A stretch of DNA of 64,000 bases from Thelonectria olida (taxonomy: Eukaryota; Ascomycota; Sordariomycetes; Hypocreales; Nectriaceae). The stretch lies in contig JAGPYM010000008.1 of the NCBI GenBank assembly GCA_020736575.1, positions 1,224,001-1,288,000 on the forward strand, written 5' to 3'. Below the pieces are notes generated by a model, which was given only the letters and a program-made list of their open reading frames with translations, was not told the origin of the DNA and searched no databases. Shown in pieces: positions 54,811 through 64,000 of the stretch. The translations under genes were made by a program, and so were the position numbers. The number at the start of each line of letters is the position of its first letter. Position 1 is the stretch's first letter.

Positions 54811-54840
54811 AATCCAACCAAATCCAACCAAATCCAACCA
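54811..54840. repeat. three perfect AATCCAACCA decamers
   Basis: The decamer AATCCAACCA occurs three times head to tail with no mismatch. It may be a simple slippage product or a cluster of binding sites phased at one helical turn. Confidence 0.9.
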
Positions 54841-55508
54841 ACAGCAGCTCTAGCGAATGACAGGACCAACTGAACGACGGCAGTTACTGGTTCGTCGAGT
54901 TGACAGGTCGTCCGTCTCTTGTCATTGTTGGTTAGGTACGTCGACGATTCTCCATTGAGCCAGTTCATTCGTGCCTAGCTGCCAACGTCCAAACGTCGAA
55001 CATCTTGATACCGAGAACGAGATGCTCTCAAGCAAGTTACGAACACAGTCAACTTAACAAATATTGCTTACTATTACTATCACAAGGCAGTGCATGCCTC
55101 TCTCCTCGTCTTCTCCCACCACCCTCACATGACGCTCCCGTCCCCTCCCATCTCCCCGATTCCACACGGTACCACCCCCATAACTCTCGGACACGGATGA
55201 ATTTTTAGCGATTACGCTTTGCAACAAGGGAAACCGCAGACGGAGTCGGAGGTCGGAGGGATCAAGCATGAGCGATACGCCAGACCCTAAAAGTGTGGTG
55301 GCTTGGTTCTTTGAGGCGCAGGTCCGTCCCAGCGCACTGGGAAGGAATGTCGGATTCCACATGGGAATGGAGCCTGAGGCGCTCTTTCAAGCCACAGGAA
55401 ACCCGGCCCCAGCTGTGGCCGATCCACCGACCGCCACTGTAACTAAACCGCTGCTGCTTCGCCCAAGGCGCCGCAAGGCTGACCTTGACACGGCTTCACT
55501 CTAACCTA

Positions 55509-55561
55509 AGCGCTTTGTGAATGCGCTCAACCAACAACTCGGCCATCATCCACAAAGCGCT
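55509..55561. repeat. 11-bp perfect inverted repeat upstream of tfb5
   Basis: AGCGCTTTGTG at 55509-55519 is the exact reverse complement of CACAAAGCGCT at 55551-55561, with 31 bp between the arms. It lies about 100-150 bp upstream of the tfb5 ATG, so it may be a dyad binding site or a hairpin in the 5' UTR. Confidence 0.7.
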
Positions 55562-55661
55562 AATGTCTGTCGCTGCGTTGGGGTCGCACACTTAGCACAG
55601 CGTCGCCCACACCCTCGCCAACATCCTTCCACCTCCAGAACCTCCAGAAGCGTCGCCCATC

Positions 55662-56095
55662 ATGCCTCGTGCAATCCGAGGTTCGTCCCCCAACAACTCA
55701 AACCAACCCGTGATCGCACGCTCACCACTCCGCTTCAGGTGTTCTGATCGAATGCGATCCATCAATCAAATCCATCATCGTCAACATCGACAGCGATAAC
55801 CACGACTACATCATCGAGGACCTTGACGACGAACGGGTTGTCGTCAAAGAGAACATGGTCGAGCTGCTCAAGGCAAAGCTCGAGGATGTACGTCTTACCC
55901 ATAACTACAACTGCACACACGTGTCACCCACTGCATTTTATCCCCGATCTCGCTTTCAAAGCAGCGCTGCGTTTTGTCTTTTATGGCCAAGCCAAAATCC
56001 TATTGCATTGCCTCAATCGTCCTGTCATCATGCTCACAACTACACAGCGCCTCAAAGAAAACCTCCCTCCAGAGGAAGAGTCCGGTTCCGAGTAG
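55662..56095 (+). CDS. tfb5: TFIIH subunit Tfb5 (GTF2H5/TTDA)
   Basis: Tfb5 is the smallest core subunit of TFIIH. It binds Tfb2/p52 and stimulates the Ssl2/XPB ATPase in nucleotide-excision repair and transcription initiation. Three exons give 71 aa, the expected size. Introns are 55681-55738 and 55888-56047, and the first exon is only 19 nt of coding sequence. The protein reads [20 protein letters not shown], then [20 protein letters not shown], and ends [15 protein letters not shown], covering the whole Tfb5 fold with the invariant ECDPS and DLDD segments. It was recovered only by joining exons. The 3' end faces that of the dienoyl-CoA isomerase gene, 141 bp away. Confidence 0.95.
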
Positions 56096-56236
56096 ATGCA
56101 GTTGGTGCCGTCCCAGCACGATCGTTCCATAGTCGTCCGACACCGCAAATGACATATACACAAAACGATAAAAAGCTCGCAGCCCCCAACCCCCCACCCG
56201 AGTCCCGACCAACAACACTCGCCCTCCTCCCCCCGT

Positions 56237-57154
56237 CTACAGCTTCTCAAACCGCGGCTTCGTCTTCTTCAGCCCACTCATGATGGCCTGCCCAAAGTCC
56301 TTGCCCTGCAACGCCGCCGAGTTCCACACCTGCGTATACCGCAGGCTGCTCGCCACGTCGTTGTCCCGTCCGTAGTTGAGCAGTTCCTTGGTCCCCTGCA
56401 CCGCAACGGGGCTCTTCTCCGCCAACCGAGCCGCCATAGCCACCGCCGACGACACTGCCTCGTCCTTGCTCGCGTGCACCTGGCTCACGAAGCCGACCGC
56501 CAGCGCTTCCTGCGCCGAAAAGTCTCGCGCCGTCAGGCACACGTCCTTAACCCACGACATGGATCCCACAACCTTGGGCAGCCGCGCGAGCGTGCCAATG
56601 TCGGCGGCCAGGCCAATGTCGACTTCCTTGACGGCGAGGCGAACATCAGATGTGCAGATGCGGATGTCGGCGGTACATGATATATCAATAGCCAGACCAA
56701 TAGAAATACCGTGCAAAACGCAAATAACAGCTGTAGTTTTCACAACCCATTAGTCCCAGTCGAAACCACCCCCAGTAGATCAAAACTCACGCTTCTCACA
56801 CCTCTCCGACTCAGAAATGCAATCCTGAAACTCCTTAATGTGTCCCCTCAACCCCTTGGCAACCCTCGCCACATCGCCCCCAACCCCCGTCAAGATACCA
56901 TCCTGCGCCGCCGCCTGCACATCCAAGCCGCTGGTAAAGGCCCTATCGCCCGCGCCGCTCAGCACCACGGCCCGGACGTCTGCGTCGTCGCTCAGCTGCC
57001 GGAAGACGCGCCCGTACTCGAGCCACATGGCGTGCGAGAAGGCGTTGAGCTTGCGCGCGCGGTTGATCTCGACGTGCGCGACGAAGGGCGCCGGCGCGCT
57101 GACGAGGAAGAACTCGTAGCCGGCGTATGCCGGGAGAGGCGTGGCTGTGGACAT
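56237..57154 (-). CDS. delta(3,5)-delta(2,4)-dienoyl-CoA isomerase (enoyl-CoA hydratase/isomerase family)
   Basis: This crotonase-fold enzyme isomerises 3,5-dienoyl-CoA to 2,4-dienoyl-CoA during beta-oxidation of unsaturated fatty acids with odd-numbered double bonds. Two exons (intron 56731-56790) give 285 aa. The oxyanion-hole segment is [11 protein letters not shown]. The ECH1-type active-site block reads [21 protein letters not shown] followed by [12 protein letters not shown]. It has the Glu of VKEVD and the Asp of LAADIGT, which replace the hydratase pattern and point to dienoyl-CoA isomerase rather than hydratase. The C-terminus is FEKL, not a canonical SKL-type peroxisomal signal. An in-frame ATG at 57301 would add 49 residues, so an alternative N-terminus is possible. 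Confidence 0.9.
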
Positions 57155-57882
57155 TGTTGCTGGGGATTGTATGGGTGAATCTTCGAATGAGTTACTGACG
57201 GAGCCTTCTTCGTGAAACTGAAATTGAAATTGAAATTGTTGATGCAGGCAGGCAGATGCTTGTAAAAGGAAATGTGGTTGATGCGACGCGGGGGACGTCA
57301 TGTAAGTCAGCAAATGCTGGAGTTGCCGAGGCTCGTGGATGCATCATGCACCCAGATTTAGACTCGGATCTCGGCCCCCCACACTTTCCATGGGTTCAAT
57401 CTGTTTTAGTTCAGGTACAAGTATCAGTCACAGGAGGAACTTGTCGACGTATATCTTGATCGGTTTCCTCACAAAGTCGGTTACGGATGCAACTGTCGGC
57501 CGCTCTGAGTTGGGACGTGTAACGGCCACCGCTTCCGTTCACATGTGACAGCCAGATGTACAAACACATATAACAAAAGAAAGTCTATTTGTACTCTCGA
57601 GCGACAATACATCATGCCGATGAAATCAAAAGGCGAACATCATCGCCCAAACTAAAATTATAATCATTCCCAAGCTATCTGCCCTTCCTGGGTCAGATGC
57701 CAGGTGTTCCCGCGAAAAAATGACGAATCCGACGTGTCCAGCGCATCAAATCCAGTGCGCACCATCCGCGACCATGTTTTACTTGTCATCAACCAAAGGC
57801 GGGGGGGCTATCACCCTCTCTGGACGGCACTTCCCCCGAAATCAAAAAGAAAACCCAACGATAAAAGACCAAGTCTTGACAT
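57155..57882. promoter_or_regulatory. isomerase promoter and 3' flank of the GH72 gene
   Basis: Both neighbours are on the minus strand. The segment holds the isomerase promoter and leader and the downstream end of the glucanosyltransferase gene. It includes a short AAATTG-type repeat near 57,218-57,238 that encodes FQFQFQ if the upstream ATG is used. No other gene is seen. Confidence 0.5.
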
Positions 57883-59339
57883 TTACAGAGCAAACGCGCC
57901 AAGGACGGTGAAGAAGATGGCGGCGCCAGTGACGGCGAGAGGGGCAAGCTCAAGAGGAGCAATAGTGCCAGCAGCGCTGTCGTCCGAAGAAGAAGAACCA
58001 GTGGCAACAGCAGTGCCGCCGGTAACGCTAGCAGTGGCGGTACCGCTGTCGGCCTGGTCCTGGGAACCATCGCCCTTGAGACCGGCGCCGTCGCCAGCAC
58101 CCTTGGTGAAGTACTTCTGGGCCTGGTTGGGCATGACGGGGACCAGGCTGGGGTCGACCTGCCACTTGCTGTCCGAGGTAGGGCATTCCTGGCTGTGCGT
58201 GGTAGAGGCGGCACCACCGTTACCAGTGGGGGCAGGGTTGTTGGCCAGGGCAGTCTTGAAGTTGGCGTACTCGGAAAGGGTTGTGACCTTATCGTCGGAT
58301 CCAATCTTGACAATGCCGTAGTTGTTGGTCTCGTTGGTGTACTCGTACATCAGACCACCAGAGTAAACCGAGTCCATCTTGTTGCTCATCATGGCCTCGA
58401 CCTCGTCGAACTTACGGGGACGATTCAAGATGCAGCCGTACTCGGACAGGCTATCAGTCGGTTAGCATTACAAATCTAACGAATCAATGATGTCGATTCA
58501 GACGTACAAGATGGGAAGACCGTAGTCGGTAAAGGTCTTGACCTTGGCATCCCAGCCGGCAGTCTCAAAGTCACTGTTGCACCACGAATAGTCGTTGAAG
58601 GCAAAAAAGTCGGATCGCATGCTGTCGGAGCCGCAGTTCATGTATTTGGCAGTCTGGAGTCGGTTGGACGAGACATCGGCAGCAGAGTAACCGACGGGGA
58701 CCTTGCGAAGATCGCGGGCGTTCATGTAGTTCTTGATATCACGTGTGACGGCCTTGATGTAAGGGGCTGACTTGTCAGTGTCGGCCTCGTCGTTGATAAC
58801 TTCGTTGCCGGAGAAGAAGGCCAGAGTGTTGGTGTACTTGGAGAACATCTCGACCGTGGCAAAGACGTTCTGGAGGTAGGCTGTGTTGTAAGAGGGGCCG
58901 GGCTTGGCTCGGTTGAGCGAGTACTTGTTGTTGTTGACGTCGAGGACGAGGTAGATCTTGGCATCAGCGAGAGCGGACATGCATTCGTCGTGGTCGGCAG
59001 TGTTGTCGACGGTGTAGACACGGATGACGTTGACGCCGAGGTCCTTGAACTTTGCAATATCACGCTTGCAGACGGCAGTATCAGCCAGAGGGTCAATGTT
59101 GGCAGAAGAGCCACCGGGCTGGTAGTCTATGCCACGGAGGTAGAAGCGCTCCTTGCCGGCCCAGAAAGCTAGGAACGTGTTAGTGAATAGCTGGTGTGTC
59201 AATTGGTCGATGAGTCCTTACCATTGCCAGAGACGGTGACGGTGGGCAGGTCTGCTCGCTTGGAGGGGGGATCCTTGAGGGTAGGAGTGCCGGCAGAGGC
59301 CACGGCAGCCAGGGTGGAAAGGAGAACAGCAGTCTTCAT
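57883..59339 (-). CDS. gel1: GPI-anchored beta-1,3-glucanosyltransferase, GH72 (Gel/Gas family)
   Basis: GH72 enzymes cut and rejoin beta-1,3-glucan chains at the outer face of the plasma membrane to elongate wall glucan. Three exons (introns 59169-59221 and 58451-58507) give 448 aa. A signal peptide (MKTAVLLSTLAAVASA) is followed by the catalytic barrel with RFYLRGIDYQPGG, VNVIRVYTVD, the acid/base Glu162 in FFSGNEVIND and the nucleophile Glu263 in PIFLSEYGC. The second junction was chosen because donor GTACGT restores this motif. No Cys-rich CBM43 (X8) module follows, so it belongs to the Gel1-like subgroup rather than the Gas1-like one. A Ser/Thr-rich stalk and hydrophobic tail (APLAVTGAAIFFTVLGAFAL) fit a GPI anchor. 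Confidence 0.95.
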
Positions 59340-62037
59340 TTTGACGACGAAATACTCGCGAACGTGGTGTTGTCTTTTCTGTGTCTTGTAGTGCTCAAGT
59401 CGAGTCGATGGAGAGGGCGTCTTGGTAGAATCTTAACAAAGAGAGTGTATTGGTGAGGAAGGAGAATTGCAGTCGATTTAAGCAGGCAAAGTCCAACAAC
59501 GAGGGAGTTGGAACCAAGCAGGCAAGTAACGAAGAAAGAAGGATGAGAGTGTGCGGATTGAGAGCGAGGGGAATGGGGAAGAGGAAGAGAGGGAGAACAA
59601 AGGCCAAAGTGAGTGGAACACGGATGGCATTTAAAAATGGAAGAGGGAGGGAGAAAGAATGGAGAAGTCCAGGTATCTTGGTACCATGGAGGGCGAGATG
59701 GAGTGTGGCATTGAAGAATGGAGCATCAAAAACAGGCAAAAACAGGGGAATTATTACGAGCATGCACATGCTATTCGTAGTTGCAGTAGGTAAAGTTATT
59801 CGAGAGGATAGATCCTTGTTTGTACATCCACGTTCCCGTCTAATAATATGTACGAGCACACACAGACAAAACTGCTCGGCTCACGTCACGGCGGGTGCGG
59901 GTGTAGATACGTGCAGCAGTCAGTCAACATGAACAGAGCAGAGACGCGCCCTGATTAAACGTGGGGCACGTCTCGTCCATTCATTTCAGCCTTCTTTTTT
60001 CCTTCTTCTTCTTCTTCTTGTTTGCCTCTATTGCCGCCGCTTGCATCGTCTGGAGAGCCGTCTACCCGTGGCTCCGGAACGTCTCTGCCGGCCTCTTCTC
60101 TCCAACGACGTGCCTGCCCATGGCCCATGCCCGGACCTCGTATTATTTGGTGAGACAAAAGAGAGCGTTTTGGCATGCTTATTACTGTTGTTCGAGCTAC
60201 TGGCCTAAAATGCGTGTGTGTCAATATTGGTTGTTGTGAGTGCAGCAGTGCCACCAAACCAAACAAACTCTCAACAACACCAAGAACAGTCAAGATGCTG
60301 ACCATGGCTTGGCATCTCCTCGTACTTCCATCATCATGATGCCCTCCACTGGCCCAAAGCGGACAACCCGATCAAGTGGGAGGTGGGCACTGAGCAGCGA
60401 CCACGAATGCAGGGGTGACACTGACACCAACAACAACGCACCGGCTCAGGCCCAGCGTGATATCGACCTGGGCTGCAACCACCAACATCAGATGTGCTTC
60501 AACGGTCAATCACGACTATTCTTCCATTCCTCGTCCAGACAAGAAACTGTTTGTCCGCCAAGCAGCACCAACAAGAAACACTCAACGAGCACCTGGGCAA
60601 CTCCCTCGTAGTAAGCCTCTACCATGCATTCATTCATTCATTCTTGTCAGATCTCGTATTTCCCACCATGGCGCTTGTCCGGATCACTTGTGCCGACGAA
60701 GCAAAAGCTTCACCTTAACCAAATGCAAAACTAAGATGAGTTCCAGCTGCTCAGCCTCTCCGACGGACCATGGATCAGCTACTGCGCAGCAGCTACTCCG
60801 TGCCGTATTTTCCAATCCCATCCCAGGCCGTCTTTCCTTCGCAAACCACCCTCACATCATCAGACATCGGATGGTGATGGAGTCTCCACTGAAGAGCGTC
60901 GTCACCCTTTCTTCCCCTTCTTCATCCACACCACCACACAAATCGGCTGAGACACACCCTCCCTTGTTGGCTTTCCACTCCCCCTTTCCTCGCTCCAGCA
61001 AAACAATGGAACCAATCTCGATGCTCTGTTACAGCACTCTGACCACCTGAAGCATCCTCCGACACCCCCCAGGCTAACGCAATCATGAATAACTCCAGTA
61101 GCTAGCCCAAACGGTGTGGCTTTCAGGTTCTCGTCATGGCGAGACGAGACGAGCCGTCTGGAAAACAAGCTTTTCCCAATGTCGCATCCCGCCTTGCGCC
61201 CCCCGAGCGTCAATGGCAGACTCAGGTTCCAGTTGAGGTTTGAGCGACAGAGTCCCAGGCTGGAGAAGACAATTGTTGGCCTCTGTCTGATCTTCAGGGG
61301 CTTTCGCCACTTTTTTTCCAGCTTCGAGTCCCAAACACCCTTGCACACGCCAAGTTCCTCCGAACGAGAGTTCCCACAGCCGCCAACAAGAACCTGGAAA
61401 AAAGTGCTTGGCTCGCGAGCTAAGATCTGCCTGCCAGCCAGACCAAGGTGCTTGGCTCCCGATGAAACAAGTCTAGGTCAACAGGCCCCCCGGAAAATAA
61501 AAAGAAGAGTACACCGTCGAAGTGGTGACCGGCGGGTGGGCTGCTGCGCCAGCTTGCGACACGCACTGCAATACGGGCAGAAGAATCGACGACAAGATTA
61601 TCATCGTCGCTTGTGATCGTCAAGAAGAAACATCCGCCGTCGGTCCATGGAGAACTGATGGACATTTGCTATCCATCACCGAGTCCTCTAATGTCACAAC
61701 GGCAAATCCCATTGATATCTCACGACGTCATAATCCCGGTTTTTCGCTTTCCACATCCTGATATTTCCAACCAGGATCCTGCGAGCCGTCGGACGGTCGC
61801 ACTCTTGGTGGATCAAGCCATTGCATGGAGAGAGGATGGGCCATATCCAGGTAATCTCGTCTTTGTTACAGGTTAAACATGTCTCGGAAAGGAATCAATC
61901 AATCACCGTCCACCAACGAGTCATCCTCAATCAATCTCGTTCTAGTCCTGGCGGTACAACATCCAAGTAAACAGGAGTATAGGGGGTATCAACATCGTAA
62001 CTTATCAATATTCATTCGTATTTTGCCAAAACGCTGT
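59340..62037. other. 2.7-kb gene-free interval: GH72 promoter and 3' flank of the OSBP gene
   Basis: The left part is the promoter and leader of the GH72 gene. Its plus strand is GA-rich (about 59,440-59,680), meaning a pyrimidine-rich leader on the coding strand, as at ecm33. The remainder has no frame with domains, tRNA, or repeat beyond short TTC runs near 60,000-60,020. Confidence 0.45.
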
Positions 62038-64000
62038 CTATGGTCCGTCAGGAAGGAGGAACAGATCCTCAACGCCAGTCCAAGTGCCCTTTGCACGCTC
62101 TTCCCAATAGCTGTCCTTGCCGCTCTTCAGCTTCCACACTTCCTCACCTTCGGGCGCACCCTCAGCCTTCACGAACCACCGGGGTTTATACGTCTCCCCG
62201 CGCTCTTCCAGGTCGCGCCGTCTTGCACGCTGTGCCTCCTCGAGACCGTGCTTCCACTCCTCGGCCTCCTCCAGCTTGCCCTGCTCCGCGAGACGCTGGT
62301 CAGGTCGGAGTCGGGCATCGGTCGGCGGGAGTTTGCCCTTTTCGAGCTCTGTCACCTCGTTGAGCGTTGTTGCAAACGAGGTGAAGCCGTACGTCTGCGC
62401 TGCATTCTCTACCAGCGAGCCGGCGCGCCAGATATCCTGGCCACCGCCCTTGCCTGACGTCTTCAACCCAGTAGTCCAGTTACCAGTCAGGCCGCTGCCA
62501 GTATTGACTCCCTCGGGGCTGAAGATGTCGACCACGACATCCTCCGCTCGCCCGCCAAACATGCCCTTGCTCTTGAACTCGACTGCGGCTTTGTGCCCGG
62601 TACTATCGTTCACAACGTGCATCGTGCCCACGGGCTCAACATACTTTTCACCCATGACGACGTTGCGCAGAAACATTGTGCCAATGTTCCACGAGTAACG
62701 CTCCTCTCGCCCGTCCGACAAGCGTAGCACAATTCGCACCCGACCGTCCGTAGTAATCTCAGCGCTCTTTCCCCAGAACTTCTGACCGGGGGCCGGTGAT
62801 TGGGAAAATGACCAGCTGGTCGAATCCGCCTGCATGGCCAGAATGACAGGACGATGTGACACTTTCTCGACAAGAACACGGAAGCCTCCGGGAACCTCCT
62901 TGTCACTTCGAATCAGCTCGTAGGTTTCACCCAACAAGGGGTTGAAGGGTTTTCTGACGGCTCGTTCCTTTGCTCGGACACCGCTGAATTGGGAAATGGC
63001 AAAGGCAGCAACGAAAAGGAGTCGATCCGTGGGAGATGATTGCTTCGATGCCTGGTTGAGGAGCTGTGCATATTCCAACTGTTCGGTCATCTTCTGTAAA
63101 GCTGACAAGGGCTCGTTTGCAGAAACTGGCATGCTGATGGTACTCAAATCCTTTCCTACATTCTTCCTAACGAAAGCGATTAGACTCGGCGGTGGTGCCG
63201 TAGCAGGCGGTATCGTCGTCCTTCTAGCCACCGGTTTGTCAATCGGTAAGGGGGCTAGGTTCTTGGGTTTTGAGGGAAACAGATGGTGGGCGTCGTCAAC
63301 ACCAGCAGTTTCCTCTTCCGCTATTGATGAAACTGACGAGTCATCGTGCATAGATCCCTCGTCTCCCTCCGAGGCAGGCGTCTCATCCTCACTGCCATCG
63401 ATTTTAACGACGCCGGAATTGGTGTCCTCAGCATCGAAGAACTCATCCGTTGTGGAAATAGTATCCATACTCTTCCGCGGGCTGGCAAGAGCAGGCGGGG
63501 GGGCGGGCATGCGCCGCCGCTTGCTGTTGTTGATGAGCGCTGTGAACTCGGCAACCACAGAATCCAAGTCAGCTAATAGAGACTGGCAATGATCCTGCAC
63601 CGAGTTCTCCTCCTGAACTGAATTCCTAGATCTATGTCTCGCCATCTTAGGAGGCCCGCTCGAAGAGATAGTAGTTGTGACAGTGCTTGGAGATGGGACA
63701 GCAAGAGCAGCTGCAGAAGGAGCTTGAGCGGTTGCTGGCGCAATTGAGGGAGTAGTAGATTTCCGTCTGTTCCAAAACTTCCTCTTCTCTGGCGCAAAAT
63801 ATGTGTCGCCCTCTTCAATGGCGCTTCCAGAGCCAGGTGAGAGGAACTGGGGAGAAGCAGGCACTTTTGGACTTGGTGCGTAAATCGCAACCTCCTTCGT
63901 CAAACGACGCAGAGCGTCGCGAGTGCCCACAACACGACTCACCAGTGCCTCGACTTGCTGCCATTCTCGATTCTCCTGTGGTGACGATTGCTGAACGGGC
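62038..64000 (-). CDS. osh3: oxysterol-binding protein-related protein, Osh3 type (partial, N-terminus beyond the window)
   Basis: ORP/OSBP proteins move sterols and phosphoinositides at membrane contact sites; yeast Osh3 works at ER-plasma membrane contacts and regulates PI4P with Sac1. The visible 653 codons are open to the window edge (reading QENREWQQVEALVSRVVGTR), so the start and any PH/GOLD domains lie outside. A disordered linker with a NEFFDAEDT-type element (STTDEFFDAED, an FFAT-like motif for VAP binding) precedes the ORD lipid-binding domain. The ORD has PLSALQKMTEQLEYAQLLNQ, KPFNPLLGETYELI, VEKVSHRPVILAMQAD, QKFWGKSAEI and MGEKYVEPVGTM. The signature is EKVSHRP rather than EQVSHHPP, as in the Osh3 branch. 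No intron is needed in the visible part. Confidence 0.9.
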   Translation of the reverse strand, partial: PVQQSSPQENREWQQVEALVSRVVGTRDALRRLTKEVAIYAPSPKVPASPQFLSPGSGSAIEEGDTYFAPEKRKFWNRRKSTTPSIAPATAQAPSAAALAVPSPSTVTTTISSSGPPKMARHRSRNSVQEENSVQDHCQSLLADLDSVVAEFTALINNSKRRRMPAPPPALASPRKSMDTISTTDEFFDAEDTNSGVVKIDGSEDETPASEGDEGSMHDDSSVSSIAEEETAGVDDAHHLFPSKPKNLAPLPIDKPVARRTTIPPATAPPPSLIAFVRKNVGKDLSTISMPVSANEPLSALQKMTEQLEYAQLLNQASKQSSPTDRLLFVAAFAISQFSGVRAKERAVRKPFNPLLGETYELIRSDKEVPGGFRVLVEKVSHRPVILAMQADSTSWSFSQSPAPGQKFWGKSAEITTDGRVRIVLRLSDGREERYSWNIGTMFLRNVVMGEKYVEPVGTMHVVNDSTGHKAAVEFKSKGMFGGRAEDVVVDIFSPEGVNTGSGLTGNWTTGLKTSGKGGGQDIWRAGSLVENAAQTYGFTSFATTLNEVTELEKGKLPPTDARLRPDQRLAEQGKLEEAEEWKHGLEEAQRARRRDLEERGETYKPRWFVKAEGAPEGEEVWKLKSGKDSYWEERAKGTWTGVEDLFLLPDGP

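Larger units (their letters stand above)
54457..55661. other. intergenic: divergent promoters of the small membrane protein and tfb5
   Basis: About 1.2 kb between divergent genes. It holds a triple decamer repeat (54,811-54,840) and an 11-bp inverted repeat (55,509-55,561). A 78-codon plus-strand frame at about 55,268-55,504 has no recognisable features and is not called as a gene. Confidence 0.5.

Noticed and set aside
55268..55504. 78-codon plus-strand frame upstream of tfb5
   Set aside because: No domain, no conserved-looking core, and it lies in a promoter region; unsupported as a gene.

Overview
The window is nuclear DNA of a filamentous ascomycete, most probably a Sordariomycete (Hypocreales-like). 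The reasons are short spliceosomal introns (about 50-160 nt, GTAAGT/GTACGT donors, CTAAC/CTGAC branch points), a chitin/glucan/mannan-type cell-wall gene set, a type-II Ser tRNA, and compact intron-poor genes separated by long leaders. Gene models were built by hand by joining exons at GT..AG sites. Every spliced model listed keeps its reading frame, apart from one giant gene that carries an apparent single-base frameshift.

Layout, left to right. 1.7-6.0 kb: ESCRT-III Snf7, a tRNA-Ser(AGA), and a Golgi mannan-polymerase subunit (Anp1/Mnn9 family). 7.8-8.9 kb: 3-methyladenine DNA glycosylase, followed by about 4.6 kb without a supportable gene. 13.7-19.5 kb: GPI-anchored Ecm33, then a divergent pair made of splicing factor SPF45 (minus) and mRNA-export helicase Dbp5 (plus). 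22.9-37 kb: one gene for a roughly 4,660-residue, Glu/Pro/Lys-rich, repeat-built disordered protein. 37.6-39.3 kb: a secreted, very acidic orphan protein with a clear TATA box. 39.9-41.8 kb: ribosomal protein L22 converging on a mitochondrial carrier. 42.9-48.2 kb: a second large disordered protein (1,738 aa) with one ordered island. 48-54 kb: a gene-poor accessory-looking stretch with an orphan Cys-rich ORF and a probable decayed gene. 54-57 kb: a small PY-motif membrane protein, TFIIH subunit Tfb5 and a dienoyl-CoA isomerase. 57.9-59.3 kb: GH72 glucanosyltransferase. 62.0-64 kb: the C-terminal part of an Osh3-type oxysterol-binding protein running off the edge.

Most genes are single-copy housekeeping functions (membrane remodelling, mannosylation, glucan remodelling, DNA repair, splicing/export, translation, transcription/repair, lipid metabolism and transport). 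They do not form a metabolic cluster. Ecm33, the GH72 enzyme and the mannan-polymerase subunit all serve the cell wall but are dispersed. The part least explained by known biology is 22.9-48.2 kb. Within 26 kb it holds three large low-complexity proteins: a giant acidic repeat protein, a secreted acidic protein and a long disordered protein. The best regulatory signal is the L22 promoter, with two TCACGTGA palindromes followed by AGCCCTAA, matching the Cbf1/Tbf1 layout known for Candida ribosomal-protein genes.
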